Origin: Nocardia cyriacigeorgica
GTDB lineage: Bacteria; Actinomycetota; Actinomycetes; Mycobacteriales; Mycobacteriaceae
Length of the DNA: 64,000 nucleotides
Assembly: GCF_029868385.1 (NCBI RefSeq)
Contig: NZ_JARWNX010000060.1
Location: 62,001 to 126,000 of the forward strand
Direction: 5' to 3'
The position numbers and the translations under genes are program-made. Below are positions 40,191-48,050 of the stretch, piece after piece (the first letter of the stretch is position 1; every line of letters starts with the position of its first letter). The notes beneath the pieces are model-generated. The model saw nothing but the letters and a program-made list of their open reading frames with translations, ran no database searches and had not been told where the DNA came from.

Positions 40191-41186
40191 TCAGCTCGTG
40201 GGCAATTCCGGGATCCGGGTGGCCCTGGCGTACACCGTCTCACCGTCGGAGAGGCGAAGCGCTTCGGCGTCACCGCGGGTCACCTGGGCGGCGAACAGAT
40301 CGCCGGTGGCGGCATTGCGCATCTCCACCCGCACCTCGAAACCGAGATGCACCACCCGCTCCACCGTGGCGCGGGTGACGCCCGCCGATTCCGCGGTGCC
40401 CTCGTGCTCGGCCATCGCCATACTCGGATCGCGGCCGACCCGGATGTCGTGCGGGCGCACCAGATGACCGTTGAGCCGGGCCACCGCACCGAGGAAGGAC
40501 ATGACGAACTCGTTGGCGGGCCGGTCGTAGACGTCCTCGGGCGAGCCGACCTGTTCGATCCGGCCCGCGTTCATCACCGCGATCCGGTCGGCCACGTCGA
40601 GGGCCTCTTCCTGATCATGGGTCACCAGCACGGTGGTCACATGGACCTCGTCGTGCAGGCGTCGCAGCCAGGTCCGCAGATCGGCGCGCACCTTGGCGTC
40701 CAACGCGCCGAATGGCTCGTCCAGCAACAGCACCTGCGGATCCACGGCCAGTGCGCGCGCCAGCGCCATACGCTGACGCTGACCACCCGACAGCTGCGCC
40801 GGATAACGATGCTGGAAACCGTCGAGGCCGACGATGCCGAGCAGTTCGTCGACCCGCTTGGCGATCTCGGCTTTCGGCCGCTTGCGGATCTGGAGCCCGA
40901 AGGCCACATTGTCGCGCACGGTCATATGTTTGAACGCCGCGTAATGCTGAAAGACGAAGCCGATATCGCGCTTCTGCGGTGGCACCCGGGTGACATCGCG
41001 ATCGGAGATCACCACCACCCCGGAGTCCAGCGTCTCCAATCCGGCGATCGAACGCAGCAGCGTCGACTTGCCCGAACCGGACGGGCCGAGCAGCGCGGTC
41101 AACTCGCCGGACGGGATATCGATGCTGACATCGTCCAGCGCGGCGAACGAACCATAGTTCTTGCGCGCGTTGGTCACGGTGATCAT
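40191..41186 (-). CDS. cysA: Sulfate ABC transporter ATP-binding protein CysA
   Basis: 331 residues. Walker A GPSGSGKST, Q-loop FVFQHYA, signature LSGGQRQRMALARAL, Walker B VLLLDEPFGALD and switch His THDQEEALDV are complete. A C-terminal TOBE region follows (DIRVGRDPSMAMAEHEG to TVYARATRIPELP). It powers sulfate or thiosulfate import through CysTW. ATG 41186 follows GGAGG. Last gene of subI-cysT-cysW-cysA on the minus strand, the same order as Rv2397c-Rv2400c. Sulfate taken up here feeds CysDN, CysH and SirA encoded 16 kb away. Confidence 0.96.
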   Translation of the reverse strand: MITVTNARKNYGSFAALDDVSIDIPSGELTALLGPSGSGKSTLLRSIAGLETLDSGVVVISDRDVTRVPPQKRDIGFVFQHYAAFKHMTVRDNVAFGLQIRKRPKAEIAKRVDELLGIVGLDGFQHRYPAQLSGGQRQRMALARALAVDPQVLLLDEPFGALDAKVRADLRTWLRRLHDEVHVTTVLVTHDQEEALDVADRIAVMNAGRIEQVGSPEDVYDRPANEFVMSFLGAVARLNGHLVRPHDIRVGRDPSMAMAEHEGTAESAGVTRATVERVVHLGFEVRVEMRNAATGDLFAAQVTRGDAEALRLSDGETVYARATRIPELPTS

Positions 41187-41235
41187 TGGTTGCCTCCGGC
41201 AGTCGACATCGGCGCCCTGCGCACGGCAGTGCCGA

Positions 41236-42042
41236 TCATTTGTTGCCCCGCTTACGTTCGAGGAGGGTCATCAGCAGGAGCGTGACCAGGGCGATGCCCA
41301 TCAGCAGGGTGGCGGCGCTGTAGGCGCCGAAGGTGTTGTGGTCGTCCACGTATCTGGCGTGCACCAGCAGCGTCAGGGTCTGCGAGACCCCGGCGAAACC
41401 GGAGGACACCATGATCACCGCGCCGAACTCGCCGAGCGAGCGGGCCACGGTGAGCACGACACCGTAGGTCAGGCCCCAGCGGATCGCGGGCAGGGTGATC
41501 CGCCAGAAGGTCTGCCAGCGCGAGGCGCCGAGCGTGGCCGCCGCCTGCTCCTGATCGTCGCCGATCTCGTGCAGCACCGGCTCGACCTCGCGCACCACGA
41601 ACGGCAGCGTGACGAAGATCGTCGCGATCACCATGCCCGGCAGTCCGAAGATCACCTTGAACCCGAGCGAATCGAGTCCGCCGAACCAGCCACCCGCGCC
41701 CCACAGCATGATCAGCGCGACACCGACCACCACCGGCGACACCGCGAACGGCAGATCGACGATGCCCTGGACCAGGCTGCGGCCGGGGAACCTGCCGCGC
41801 ACCAGCGCGAGCGCGGTCACGATGCCGAACACCACGTTCACCGGGACCACGATCGCCACGATGATCATCGACAGGTTGAACGCCGAGATCGCGGCGGGCG
41901 TGCTGATGGAATCGATGAACGCGCCGATACCGTCACCGAAGGTGCGGAACAGGATCACCCCGAGCGGCAGCACGAGCAGGACGAACAGGTACCCGAGTGC
42001 GACCACGCGCAGCGAGAGCCGGACCGGAGTCGAAAGTTTCAT
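41236..42042 (-). CDS. cysW: Sulfate ABC transporter permease CysW
   Basis: 268 residues with about six membrane helices (ALGYLFVLLVLPLGVILF, AFNLSMIIVAIVVPVNVVFGI, FAVSPVVVGVALIMLW and later ones). The cytoplasmic coupling loop (EAA-like motif) is ASRWQTFWRITLPAIRWG. It forms the translocation pore with CysT. ATG 42042 overlaps the cysT stop (ATGA) and follows AGGAGG. A 49-base gap precedes cysA. Confidence 0.94.
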   Translation of the reverse strand: MKLSTPVRLSLRVVALGYLFVLLVLPLGVILFRTFGDGIGAFIDSISTPAAISAFNLSMIIVAIVVPVNVVFGIVTALALVRGRFPGRSLVQGIVDLPFAVSPVVVGVALIMLWGAGGWFGGLDSLGFKVIFGLPGMVIATIFVTLPFVVREVEPVLHEIGDDQEQAAATLGASRWQTFWRITLPAIRWGLTYGVVLTVARSLGEFGAVIMVSSGFAGVSQTLTLLVHARYVDDHNTFGAYSAATLLMGIALVTLLLMTLLERKRGNK

Positions 42043-42947
42043 CGCGCCTCCTGCTCCTTCCTGGCCGAACGCTCGGCGAACAACCGCAGCACCAGCAGCG
42101 AAACGAAGGCGATGGCGAGCAGCGCCACCGAGACCGCCGCCGCGGCCACCGGCCGGTCGATCTCGATCTGCTGCTGAATGTATTGCGAAGCCATCTGGGT
42201 CTCGCGCGGGATATTGCCGCCGATCAGCACGACCGAGCCGTACTCACCGATGGCGCGGGCGAAGGCGAGACCGCCGCCGCTGATGATCGCCGGGGTCAGG
42301 GTGGGCAGCACGATGCGCCGGAACGTGGTCCAGTTGTCCGCACCGAGTGACAGTGCGGCCTGTTCCACTTCCTTGTCCACTTCGATCAGCACCGGCTGCA
42401 TCGACCGCACCACGAACGGCAGCGTGACGAAGGCCAGCGCCACCACCAGACCGGGCTGGGTGGCGTTGAGGTGGATGTCGATCGGACTCTCCGGGCCGTA
42501 CAGCGACAGCAGCACGATGCTGGCCACGATGGTCGGCAGCGCGAACGGCAGATCGATCAGTGCGTTGACCACGCCCTTACCGGGGAAGTCGTCACGCACC
42601 AGCACCCAGGCAATGAGCGTGCCCATCACCACGTTGATCAGCGCGACGACCACCGAGACCAACACGGTGACCCGCAGCGAGGCCAGGGCGACCGGTGAGG
42701 TGACCGCGTCCCAGAAGCCCGCCCAGCCCTCGTCGAAGGCGCTGACGGTGAGCGCGGCCAGCGGCAGCAGCACGATGATGCTCAGCCACAGCACCGCCGT
42801 GGCGATGCCGAGCGGGCCCACCGAGCCCGTCACCCGCAGCCACGACCAGTTCGGTCCCCGCGATCCCGCGGCCGCGGAGGTGCCCGAAGGGGAGGCGACG
42901 GAACCGGACGCGGGTGCGGCCCCGTCGCTGTTACTACTGTCTGTCAC
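42039..42947 (-). CDS. cysT: Sulfate ABC transporter permease CysT
   Basis: 302 residues. A Ser/Gly/Ala-rich, probably disordered cytoplasmic N-terminus (residues 1-35) precedes about six membrane helices (GIATAVLWLSIIVLLPLAAL, VTVLVSVVVALINVVMG, ALPTIVASIVLLSLY and others). The coupling loop is ADNWTTFRRIVLPTLTPAI. Partner of CysW in the sulfate permease. GTG 42947 lies 35 bases after subI; the stop overlaps cysW. Confidence 0.94.
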   Translation of the reverse strand: MTDSSNSDGAAPASGSVASPSGTSAAAGSRGPNWSWLRVTGSVGPLGIATAVLWLSIIVLLPLAALTVSAFDEGWAGFWDAVTSPVALASLRVTVLVSVVVALINVVMGTLIAWVLVRDDFPGKGVVNALIDLPFALPTIVASIVLLSLYGPESPIDIHLNATQPGLVVALAFVTLPFVVRSMQPVLIEVDKEVEQAALSLGADNWTTFRRIVLPTLTPAIISGGGLAFARAIGEYGSVVLIGGNIPRETQMASQYIQQQIEIDRPVAAAAVSVALLAIAFVSLLVLRLFAERSARKEQEAR

Positions 42948-42981
42948 GGTGTCGAGTATCGCGTGTGCGCCGGATCACCGA

Positions 42982-44028
42982 CTACTTGGTGGCGTTGTCG
43001 TAGATGACGGCGATCTTGCCGGTACCCTGCGCGAACAGTTCGGCATCGACCGTCTTCCAGCCGCCGAGATCGGCGATCGTGTACAGCTTCTCCGGTTGCG
43101 GGAAGTCGGAAGCGAACTCGGCGGCGACACCCGGATCGACCGGACGGAAACCGGCCTCGGCCCAGGCCCGCTGACCCTCGGGGGTGAACAGGAAGTCGCG
43201 GAAGGCCACCGCCTTGTCCTGGTTCTTGCTGTTCTTCAGCACCGCGACCGGGTTCTCGATCTTGAAGGTGTCGGTCGGGACGACGTGCTCGATCGGATCA
43301 CCGTTGCGTTCGACGAACAGCGCTTCGTTCTCGTAGCTCAGCAGGACGTCGCCGGTGCCCTGGAGGAAGGTCTCGGTGGCGTCGCGGCCGGATTTGGGCT
43401 GGACGCGCATGTGGTCGGGCGAGATCAGCTGCGACAGGTAGTCCAGACCCGCCTGCGGGTTCTTGCCGCCCTCACTCTTGGCCGCGTACGGCGCCAGCAG
43501 GTTCCACTTGGCCGAACCGGAGCTGAACGGGTTCGGGGTCACCACCTCGACACCGGGCTTCAGCAGATCGTCCCAGGTCTTGATGCCCTTGGGGTTGCCC
43601 TCGCGGACCACGATCGCGACGACCGAACCGAACGGAATGCCCTTGGTGGCGTCGGCATTCCAGTTCTGATCGACCAGTCCGGCATCGACGAGGCGGGTGA
43701 CGTCGGGCTCGACCGAGAAGTTCACCACATCGGCCTCGGCGCCGTCCTTGACCTTGCGCGACTGGTCACCCGAGGCACCGTAGGACTGCTGGACCTGCAC
43801 ACCCTTGCCTGCCTCGGTCGCGTTGAAGGCGGGGATCACCTTGTCGAAACCAGGCTTGGGCACGGCGTAGGCGAACAGATTGATGGTGCCGCCACTGCCG
43901 TCGGCGACCTGACCGTCGACCGAATCGCTGGCGCCGCCGCTGCACGCGCTGAGCGCGAACGCCGCGATCGCGGTGAGGGCGATGGCGGCGCGGCGTCGAC
44001 GCGAGGTGAGCCGGCTGGTGCGTGACAT
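42982..44028 (-). CDS. subI: Sulfate-binding lipoprotein SubI
   Basis: 348 residues from ATG 44028 (AAAGG upstream). Signal peptide: Arg-rich start (SRTSRLTSRRRRAA), hydrophobic core AIALTAIAAFALSAC with lipobox LSAC, so a lipid-anchored extracytoplasmic protein. The mature part is a periplasmic-binding-protein type II fold with sulfate-binding signatures (AYAVPKPGFDKVIPAF, GASGDQSRKV, DVVNFSVEPDV, NPFSSGSAKWNLL, LLSYENEAL). It delivers sulfate to CysTW. First gene of the transporter operon. A -10-like TAGACT lies on the minus strand at 44185-44180. Confidence 0.95.
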   Translation of the reverse strand: MSRTSRLTSRRRRAAIALTAIAAFALSACSGGASDSVDGQVADGSGGTINLFAYAVPKPGFDKVIPAFNATEAGKGVQVQQSYGASGDQSRKVKDGAEADVVNFSVEPDVTRLVDAGLVDQNWNADATKGIPFGSVVAIVVREGNPKGIKTWDDLLKPGVEVVTPNPFSSGSAKWNLLAPYAAKSEGGKNPQAGLDYLSQLISPDHMRVQPKSGRDATETFLQGTGDVLLSYENEALFVERNGDPIEHVVPTDTFKIENPVAVLKNSKNQDKAVAFRDFLFTPEGQRAWAEAGFRPVDPGVAAEFASDFPQPEKLYTIADLGGWKTVDAELFAQGTGKIAVIYDNATK

Positions 44029-44377
44029 GGGATGGACCTTTCTCGGGGCCGCCATCAGCTCGGGCGTGAACGGCGGTGACACATCGGGATCGAACGAAAG
44101 ACCTGCCAACGGCAGTGGCGCGACTTACCGGCCGGAACGGCCGCCGGGTTCGGACAACGCTGCGAAAAAGGTGCGCACCAGTCTAGGAGGGAACGCGCAG
44201 AACTGCCCGGATTCCGATCACCGACAGTGAATATCCGCGACGACGAGGCAGCCGACCGCGATCAACGCCAGTTCATGGCGGACCTGCGGCACAACACTCG
44301 ACGACACCCGGCAGACTGTAGCAGAGCACTCGAGCCGATTCGAATCGACGAATACCAGATCGACGGGGGTAACAACC
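44029..44377. other. Divergent promoter region between subI and the M48 peptidase
   Basis: 349 bases. TAGACT (minus strand, 44185-44180) is a plausible -10 for the sulfate transporter. CGATTCGAATCG at 44336-44347 is a perfect 12-bp palindrome near the start of the peptidase gene. I found no cysteine-rich leader frame here, unlike upstream of sirA. Confidence 0.4.
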
Positions 44378-45436
44378 ATGACGACCAGCCCGGACCGCCT
44401 GCGCACCCGGCTGCCCGAAATCAGCACGCGCGCCTGGGAGCATCCGGCCGACCGCACCGCACTGGTGGCGTTGCGTTCGCTGAGCGGGTTCGATCTGGTC
44501 CTGCGCACCCTGTCAGGGCTGCTGCGCGAACGGCAGTATCGGCTGATGTATCTGGCGACCGCCGTCCGGGTCGATGAGCGTCAGTTCCGGTCACTGCACC
44601 AACTGCGCCAGGACTGCGTCGAGATCCTGGACGCACCGGCGATCCCGGAGATGTTCGTGGTACAGAGCCCGCAGGTGAACGCCTTCACCATCGGTATGGA
44701 CGCCCCGTTCATCGTGCTGACCACCGGTCTGGTCGATCTGCTCGATCACGAGGAGATGCGGTTCACCATCGGCCACGAACTCGGCCATGCGATGTCCGGG
44801 CACGCGGTCTACCGCACCATGCTGATGCATCTGCTGCGGATGGCCGCCGGTATCGGGTGGATGCCGATCGGCGGCTGGGCGCTGCGGGCCATCGTCGCCG
44901 CGCTGATGGAATGGAGCCGTAAATCCGAACTGTCCGGCGACCGGGCCGGTCTGCTGTGCGGGCAGGATGTGGAGGCCTCGGTGCGGGTGCATATGAAGCT
45001 GGCGGGTGGGGCGCGGGTCGAGGAGATGAATCTCGGCGCGTTCCTGGCCCAGGCCGATGATTACGAGCGTTCCGGTGATCTGCGCGACGGTGTGCTCAAA
45101 CTGCTGAACCTGGAATTACAGAGCCACCCGTTCTCGGTGCTGCGGGCCGCGGAACTGCGGCGCTGGATCCAGAGCGGCGAGTACGATCGGATCCTCGGCG
45201 GGGACTATCCGCGGCGCGCACACGATAAGAACGCCAAGCTCAGCGACGAGATCAAACAGGCGGCGCGCAGCTACCGCGATACTTTCGATCAGTCCGAGGA
45301 TCCGCTGATCCGCACGGTGCGCACCATGGGCCGCGATATGGGAGCGGCGGTCGGCACCGTCGGCCAGGAAGTCGGCGACACCGTCGCCAAGGTCGGTAAG
45401 CGATTCACCGACTGGCGCCGCGGCTCCGACGCGTGA
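44378..45436 (+). CDS. M48-family zinc metalloprotease
   Basis: 352 residues. The zinc motif HELGHAMSGH (HExxH) and the downstream Glu ligand in KSELSGDRAGLL are typical of M48 peptidases. A moderately hydrophobic segment between them (MLMHLLRMAAGIGWMPIGGW) may dip into the membrane. The C-terminal third is charged and helical, ending with a GTVGQEVGDTVAKVG repeat-like helix. No signal peptide. HtpX-type housekeeping proteolysis is possible, but HtpX has more transmembrane helices. ATG 44378 follows GGGGGT. It stands alone on the plus strand, opposite subI. Confidence 0.88.
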   Translation: MTTSPDRLRTRLPEISTRAWEHPADRTALVALRSLSGFDLVLRTLSGLLRERQYRLMYLATAVRVDERQFRSLHQLRQDCVEILDAPAIPEMFVVQSPQVNAFTIGMDAPFIVLTTGLVDLLDHEEMRFTIGHELGHAMSGHAVYRTMLMHLLRMAAGIGWMPIGGWALRAIVAALMEWSRKSELSGDRAGLLCGQDVEASVRVHMKLAGGARVEEMNLGAFLAQADDYERSGDLRDGVLKLLNLELQSHPFSVLRAAELRRWIQSGEYDRILGGDYPRRAHDKNAKLSDEIKQAARSYRDTFDQSEDPLIRTVRTMGRDMGAAVGTVGQEVGDTVAKVGKRFTDWRRGSDA

Positions 45437-45447
45437 GAAGGACTCGT

Positions 45448-45525
45448 TCAGCGCGTGAAGAACCAGGCGACGAGCACCAGTACGAGCAGGGCGACCAGGG
45501 CGAGCTGAACCCGTGAGCGTGGCAT
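45448..45525 (-). CDS. 25-residue single-helix membrane peptide
   Basis: MPRSRVQLALVALLVLVLVAWFFTR: basic start, one hydrophobic helix, basic end. ATG 45525 overlaps the stop of the 100-residue gene by one base (TGATG), so it is probably translated by re-initiation. It may help or regulate the upstream membrane protein. The small size leaves doubt. Confidence 0.5.
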   Translation of the reverse strand: MPRSRVQLALVALLVLVLVAWFFTR

Positions 45526-45827
45526 CAGCGGACTCCGCTCTGCGCGTGCTCGCGGGTCTGCACCAGCGGTTCCACCGGTGCGGCGGCCTGCGTCAGCCGC
45601 GCCGAGCGGTAGCGCGCGGCGCGGAGGCGGTGCTGGGCGAGTGACACGCGGTGCCGGACCACCTTCAGCGCGCGGTCGAGCAGGTAGGCGATGGCGAAAC
45701 TGATCGGCACCATGCCCACCAGCACCACCAGGAACTGCGGGATGAACGGAAGACCCGCTACCCACAGTTCGAAGCCGTCCCACCAACCCGCTATGCGATC
45801 CACGATCACCAGCCTAATCGACGCCAT
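45525..45827 (-). CDS. Small membrane protein, about 100 residues
   Basis: One strong hydrophobic segment (LPFIPQFLVVLVGMVPISFAIAYLL) follows an amphipathic start (VDRIAGWWDGFELWVAG). The remaining 45 residues are basic and probably cytoplasmic (RHRVSLAQHRLRAARYRSAR). No family is recognised with confidence. The position between the sulfate transporter and the GH15 gene matches the small genes Rv2401/Rv2401A. ATG 45827 is the natural start. It overlaps the 25-residue peptide downstream. Confidence 0.65.
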   Translation of the reverse strand: MASIRLVIVDRIAGWWDGFELWVAGLPFIPQFLVVLVGMVPISFAIAYLLDRALKVVRHRVSLAQHRLRAARYRSARLTQAAAPVEPLVQTREHAQSGVR

Positions 45828-45897
45828 CTACCGGCCCCCTGGGTCGGCACGCACGCATCGTTGACCTGAACCGTGGTTGAGAGTGCACCCTGGTCTC

Positions 45898-45993
45898 ATG
45901 ACCCGAGCCGCCGAGGAACTCGCCCGCCTCGGACTGCCGCAGGACGGCCCCATCGAGGCCGCCGCCTGGCTGGCCCGCATCCGCAGGCTCTGA
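45898..45993 (+). CDS. Possible 31-residue protein upstream of the GH15 gene
   Basis: ATG 45898 to TGA 45993 encodes MTRAAEELARLGLPQDGPIE then AAAWLARIRRL. Third codon positions are almost all G or C, as in real genes here. There is no ribosome site or known motif. It may be a real small protein or an unused frame before the GH15 gene. Confidence 0.3.
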   Translation: MTRAAEELARLGLPQDGPIEAAAWLARIRRL

Positions 45994-46072
45994 GCCACGA
46001 CCCGCGCCGGTGGGCCGCATCCACCGGCGCGGTGCGGTGGACGCATCCGGGGTGCGGGGCGATCATGAGGTC

Positions 46073-48046
46073 ATGGCGATCTCTGAGGATCACGACGTCC
46101 AGCCGACGGCGCATTCGCTCATCGAATCCCGCCGCCGCTCGAACTTCCCGCCGATCGACGACTACGCCTTCCTGTCCGATTGCGAGACCAACTGTCTGAT
46201 CGCCAGCAACGGTTCGGTCGAGTGGATGTGTGTGCCGCGACCGGATTCGCCGAGCGTGTTCGGCGCCGTGCTCGACCGCAATGCGGGCCATTTCCGCATC
46301 GGCCCCTACGGCCGCAATGTGCCGGCGGCGCGCCGCTATCTGCCCGGCGGCATGATCCTGGAAACCACCTGGCAGACCGCCACCGGCTGGCTGATCGTGC
46401 GCGATGCGCTGGTACTCGGACCGTGGCACAACAACTTTCAGCGCAGCAAGACCCATCGGCGCACCCCGATGGACTGGGATGCCGAACACATGCTGCTGCG
46501 CACGGTGAAATGCGTCAGCGGCACGGTGGAACTCGAGATGAGCTGCGAACCCTCCTTCGACTACCACCGCGAGACCGCGCTGTGGGAGTACACCGGCAAG
46601 GTGTACGAGGAGGCCACCGCCCAATGCGCCGCGGATCCGACTTCGGGTCCGACACTGGTGCTGACCACCGATCTGCGGATCGGGCTCGAAGGCCGGGAGG
46701 CGCGCGCCCGCACCAGGATGCAGGAGGGCGATGAGGTGTACGCGGCGCTGACCTGGTCGGAGCTACCAGCACCGCAGTCCTTCGCCGAGGCCGCGCAGAA
46801 GATGTGGACGACGGCCGAATGCTGGCGTCAGTGGATCACCCTCGGCAAGTTCCCCGATCACCCGTGGCGCAGCTACCTCCAGCGCAGCGCCCTCACCCTC
46901 AAGGGCCTGACCTACGCGCCGACCGGCGCGCTGATGGCCGCCGCCACCACCTCGCTACCGGAAACACCCGGCGGTGAACGCAATTGGGACTACCGCTACA
47001 GCTGGGTGCGGGATTCGACCTTCGCCCTGTGGGGTCTGTACACCCTCGGACTCGACCGCGAGGCCGACGATTTCTTCGCCTTCCTCAACGACGCCACCAC
47101 CGGCCCCGACGGCGAACCCGTTCCGTTGCAGGTGCTCTACGGGCTCGGCGGCGAACGCAAACTCACCGAAACCACACTCGACCATCTGTCCGGCTACGAC
47201 TCGGCCCGGCCGGTGCGCATCGGCAACGGCGCCTACGACCAGGACCAGCACGATATCTGGGGCACGATGCTCGATTCGGTCTACCTGCACGTCAAGTCCC
47301 GCCAACATGTACCCGAAACGCTGTGGCCGCTGCTGGAACGTCAGGTGGGTGCGGCGATCCGGCATTGGCGTGAACCCGACCGCGGTATCTGGGAGGTGCG
47401 CGGTGAACCGCAGCATTTCACCTCGTCGAAGATCATGTGCTGGGTGGCGTTGGATCGCGGCGCGAAACTGGCCGAGCTGCACGGTGAGCTGGAGATCGCG
47501 GCGCGCTGGTACGACATCGCCGAAGAGATCAAGGGCGACGTCCTCGCCCACGGCGTGGATGCCGACGGCGTGCTCACCCAGACCTACGGCGGCACCACAC
47601 TCGACGCGTCACTGCTGCTGGCGGTGCTGACTCGTTTCCTGCCGCCCGACGATCACCGCATCCGTGCGACGGTGCTCGCCATCGCCGACCGCCTCACCGA
47701 GAACGGCCTTGTACTGCGCTACCGCACCGAGACCACCGACGACGGCCTGTCGGGAGCCGAGGGCACCTTCACCATCTGCTCGTTCTGGCTGGTGTCGGCG
47801 CTCGTGGAGATCGGTGAGCTACCGCGCGCCCGGCAGATGTGCCAACGGCTGCTCGGCTACGCCAGCCCGCTGCGGCTCTACGCCGAGGAGATCGAACCGC
47901 ACAGCGGCCGCCATCTGGGCAACTTCCCGCAGGCGTTCACCCATCTGGCGCTGATCAACGCGGTCACGCACGTGATCCGGGCCGAGGAAGCCGGTGAGGC
48001 GGGACAGTTCCGGCCCGCGCACACCCCCGCCACCCAGCACGGGTGA
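46073..48046 (+). CDS. GH15-family glycoside hydrolase, trehalase-type
   Basis: 657 residues from ATG 46073 (ATGAGG upstream); the longer frame at 46010 lacks a site. The N-terminal super-sandwich domain begins FPPIDDYAFLSDCETNCLIAS and NGSVEWMCVPRPDSPSVF. The (alpha/alpha)6 barrel carries RNWDYRYSWVRDSTFAL, the catalytic-acid region GIWEVRGEPQHFTSSKIMCW and the base region SGAEGTFTICSFWLV. Actinobacterial homologs in this position (Rv2402, MSMEG_4535) are reported trehalases, hydrolysing trehalose to two glucoses; glucoamylase-type activity is the alternative. Cytoplasmic. It ends 4 bases from the convergent dynamin-like gene. Confidence 0.9.
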   Translation: MAISEDHDVQPTAHSLIESRRRSNFPPIDDYAFLSDCETNCLIASNGSVEWMCVPRPDSPSVFGAVLDRNAGHFRIGPYGRNVPAARRYLPGGMILETTWQTATGWLIVRDALVLGPWHNNFQRSKTHRRTPMDWDAEHMLLRTVKCVSGTVELEMSCEPSFDYHRETALWEYTGKVYEEATAQCAADPTSGPTLVLTTDLRIGLEGREARARTRMQEGDEVYAALTWSELPAPQSFAEAAQKMWTTAECWRQWITLGKFPDHPWRSYLQRSALTLKGLTYAPTGALMAAATTSLPETPGGERNWDYRYSWVRDSTFALWGLYTLGLDREADDFFAFLNDATTGPDGEPVPLQVLYGLGGERKLTETTLDHLSGYDSARPVRIGNGAYDQDQHDIWGTMLDSVYLHVKSRQHVPETLWPLLERQVGAAIRHWREPDRGIWEVRGEPQHFTSSKIMCWVALDRGAKLAELHGELEIAARWYDIAEEIKGDVLAHGVDADGVLTQTYGGTTLDASLLLAVLTRFLPPDDHRIRATVLAIADRLTENGLVLRYRTETTDDGLSGAEGTFTICSFWLVSALVEIGELPRARQMCQRLLGYASPLRLYAEEIEPHSGRHLGNFPQAFTHLALINAVTHVIRAEEAGEAGQFRPAHTPATQHG

Positions 48047-48050
48047 CAGA

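Noticed and set aside
42178..44025. 615-codon frame on the plus strand
   Set aside because: It is antisense to cysT and subI, both with clear transporter features.
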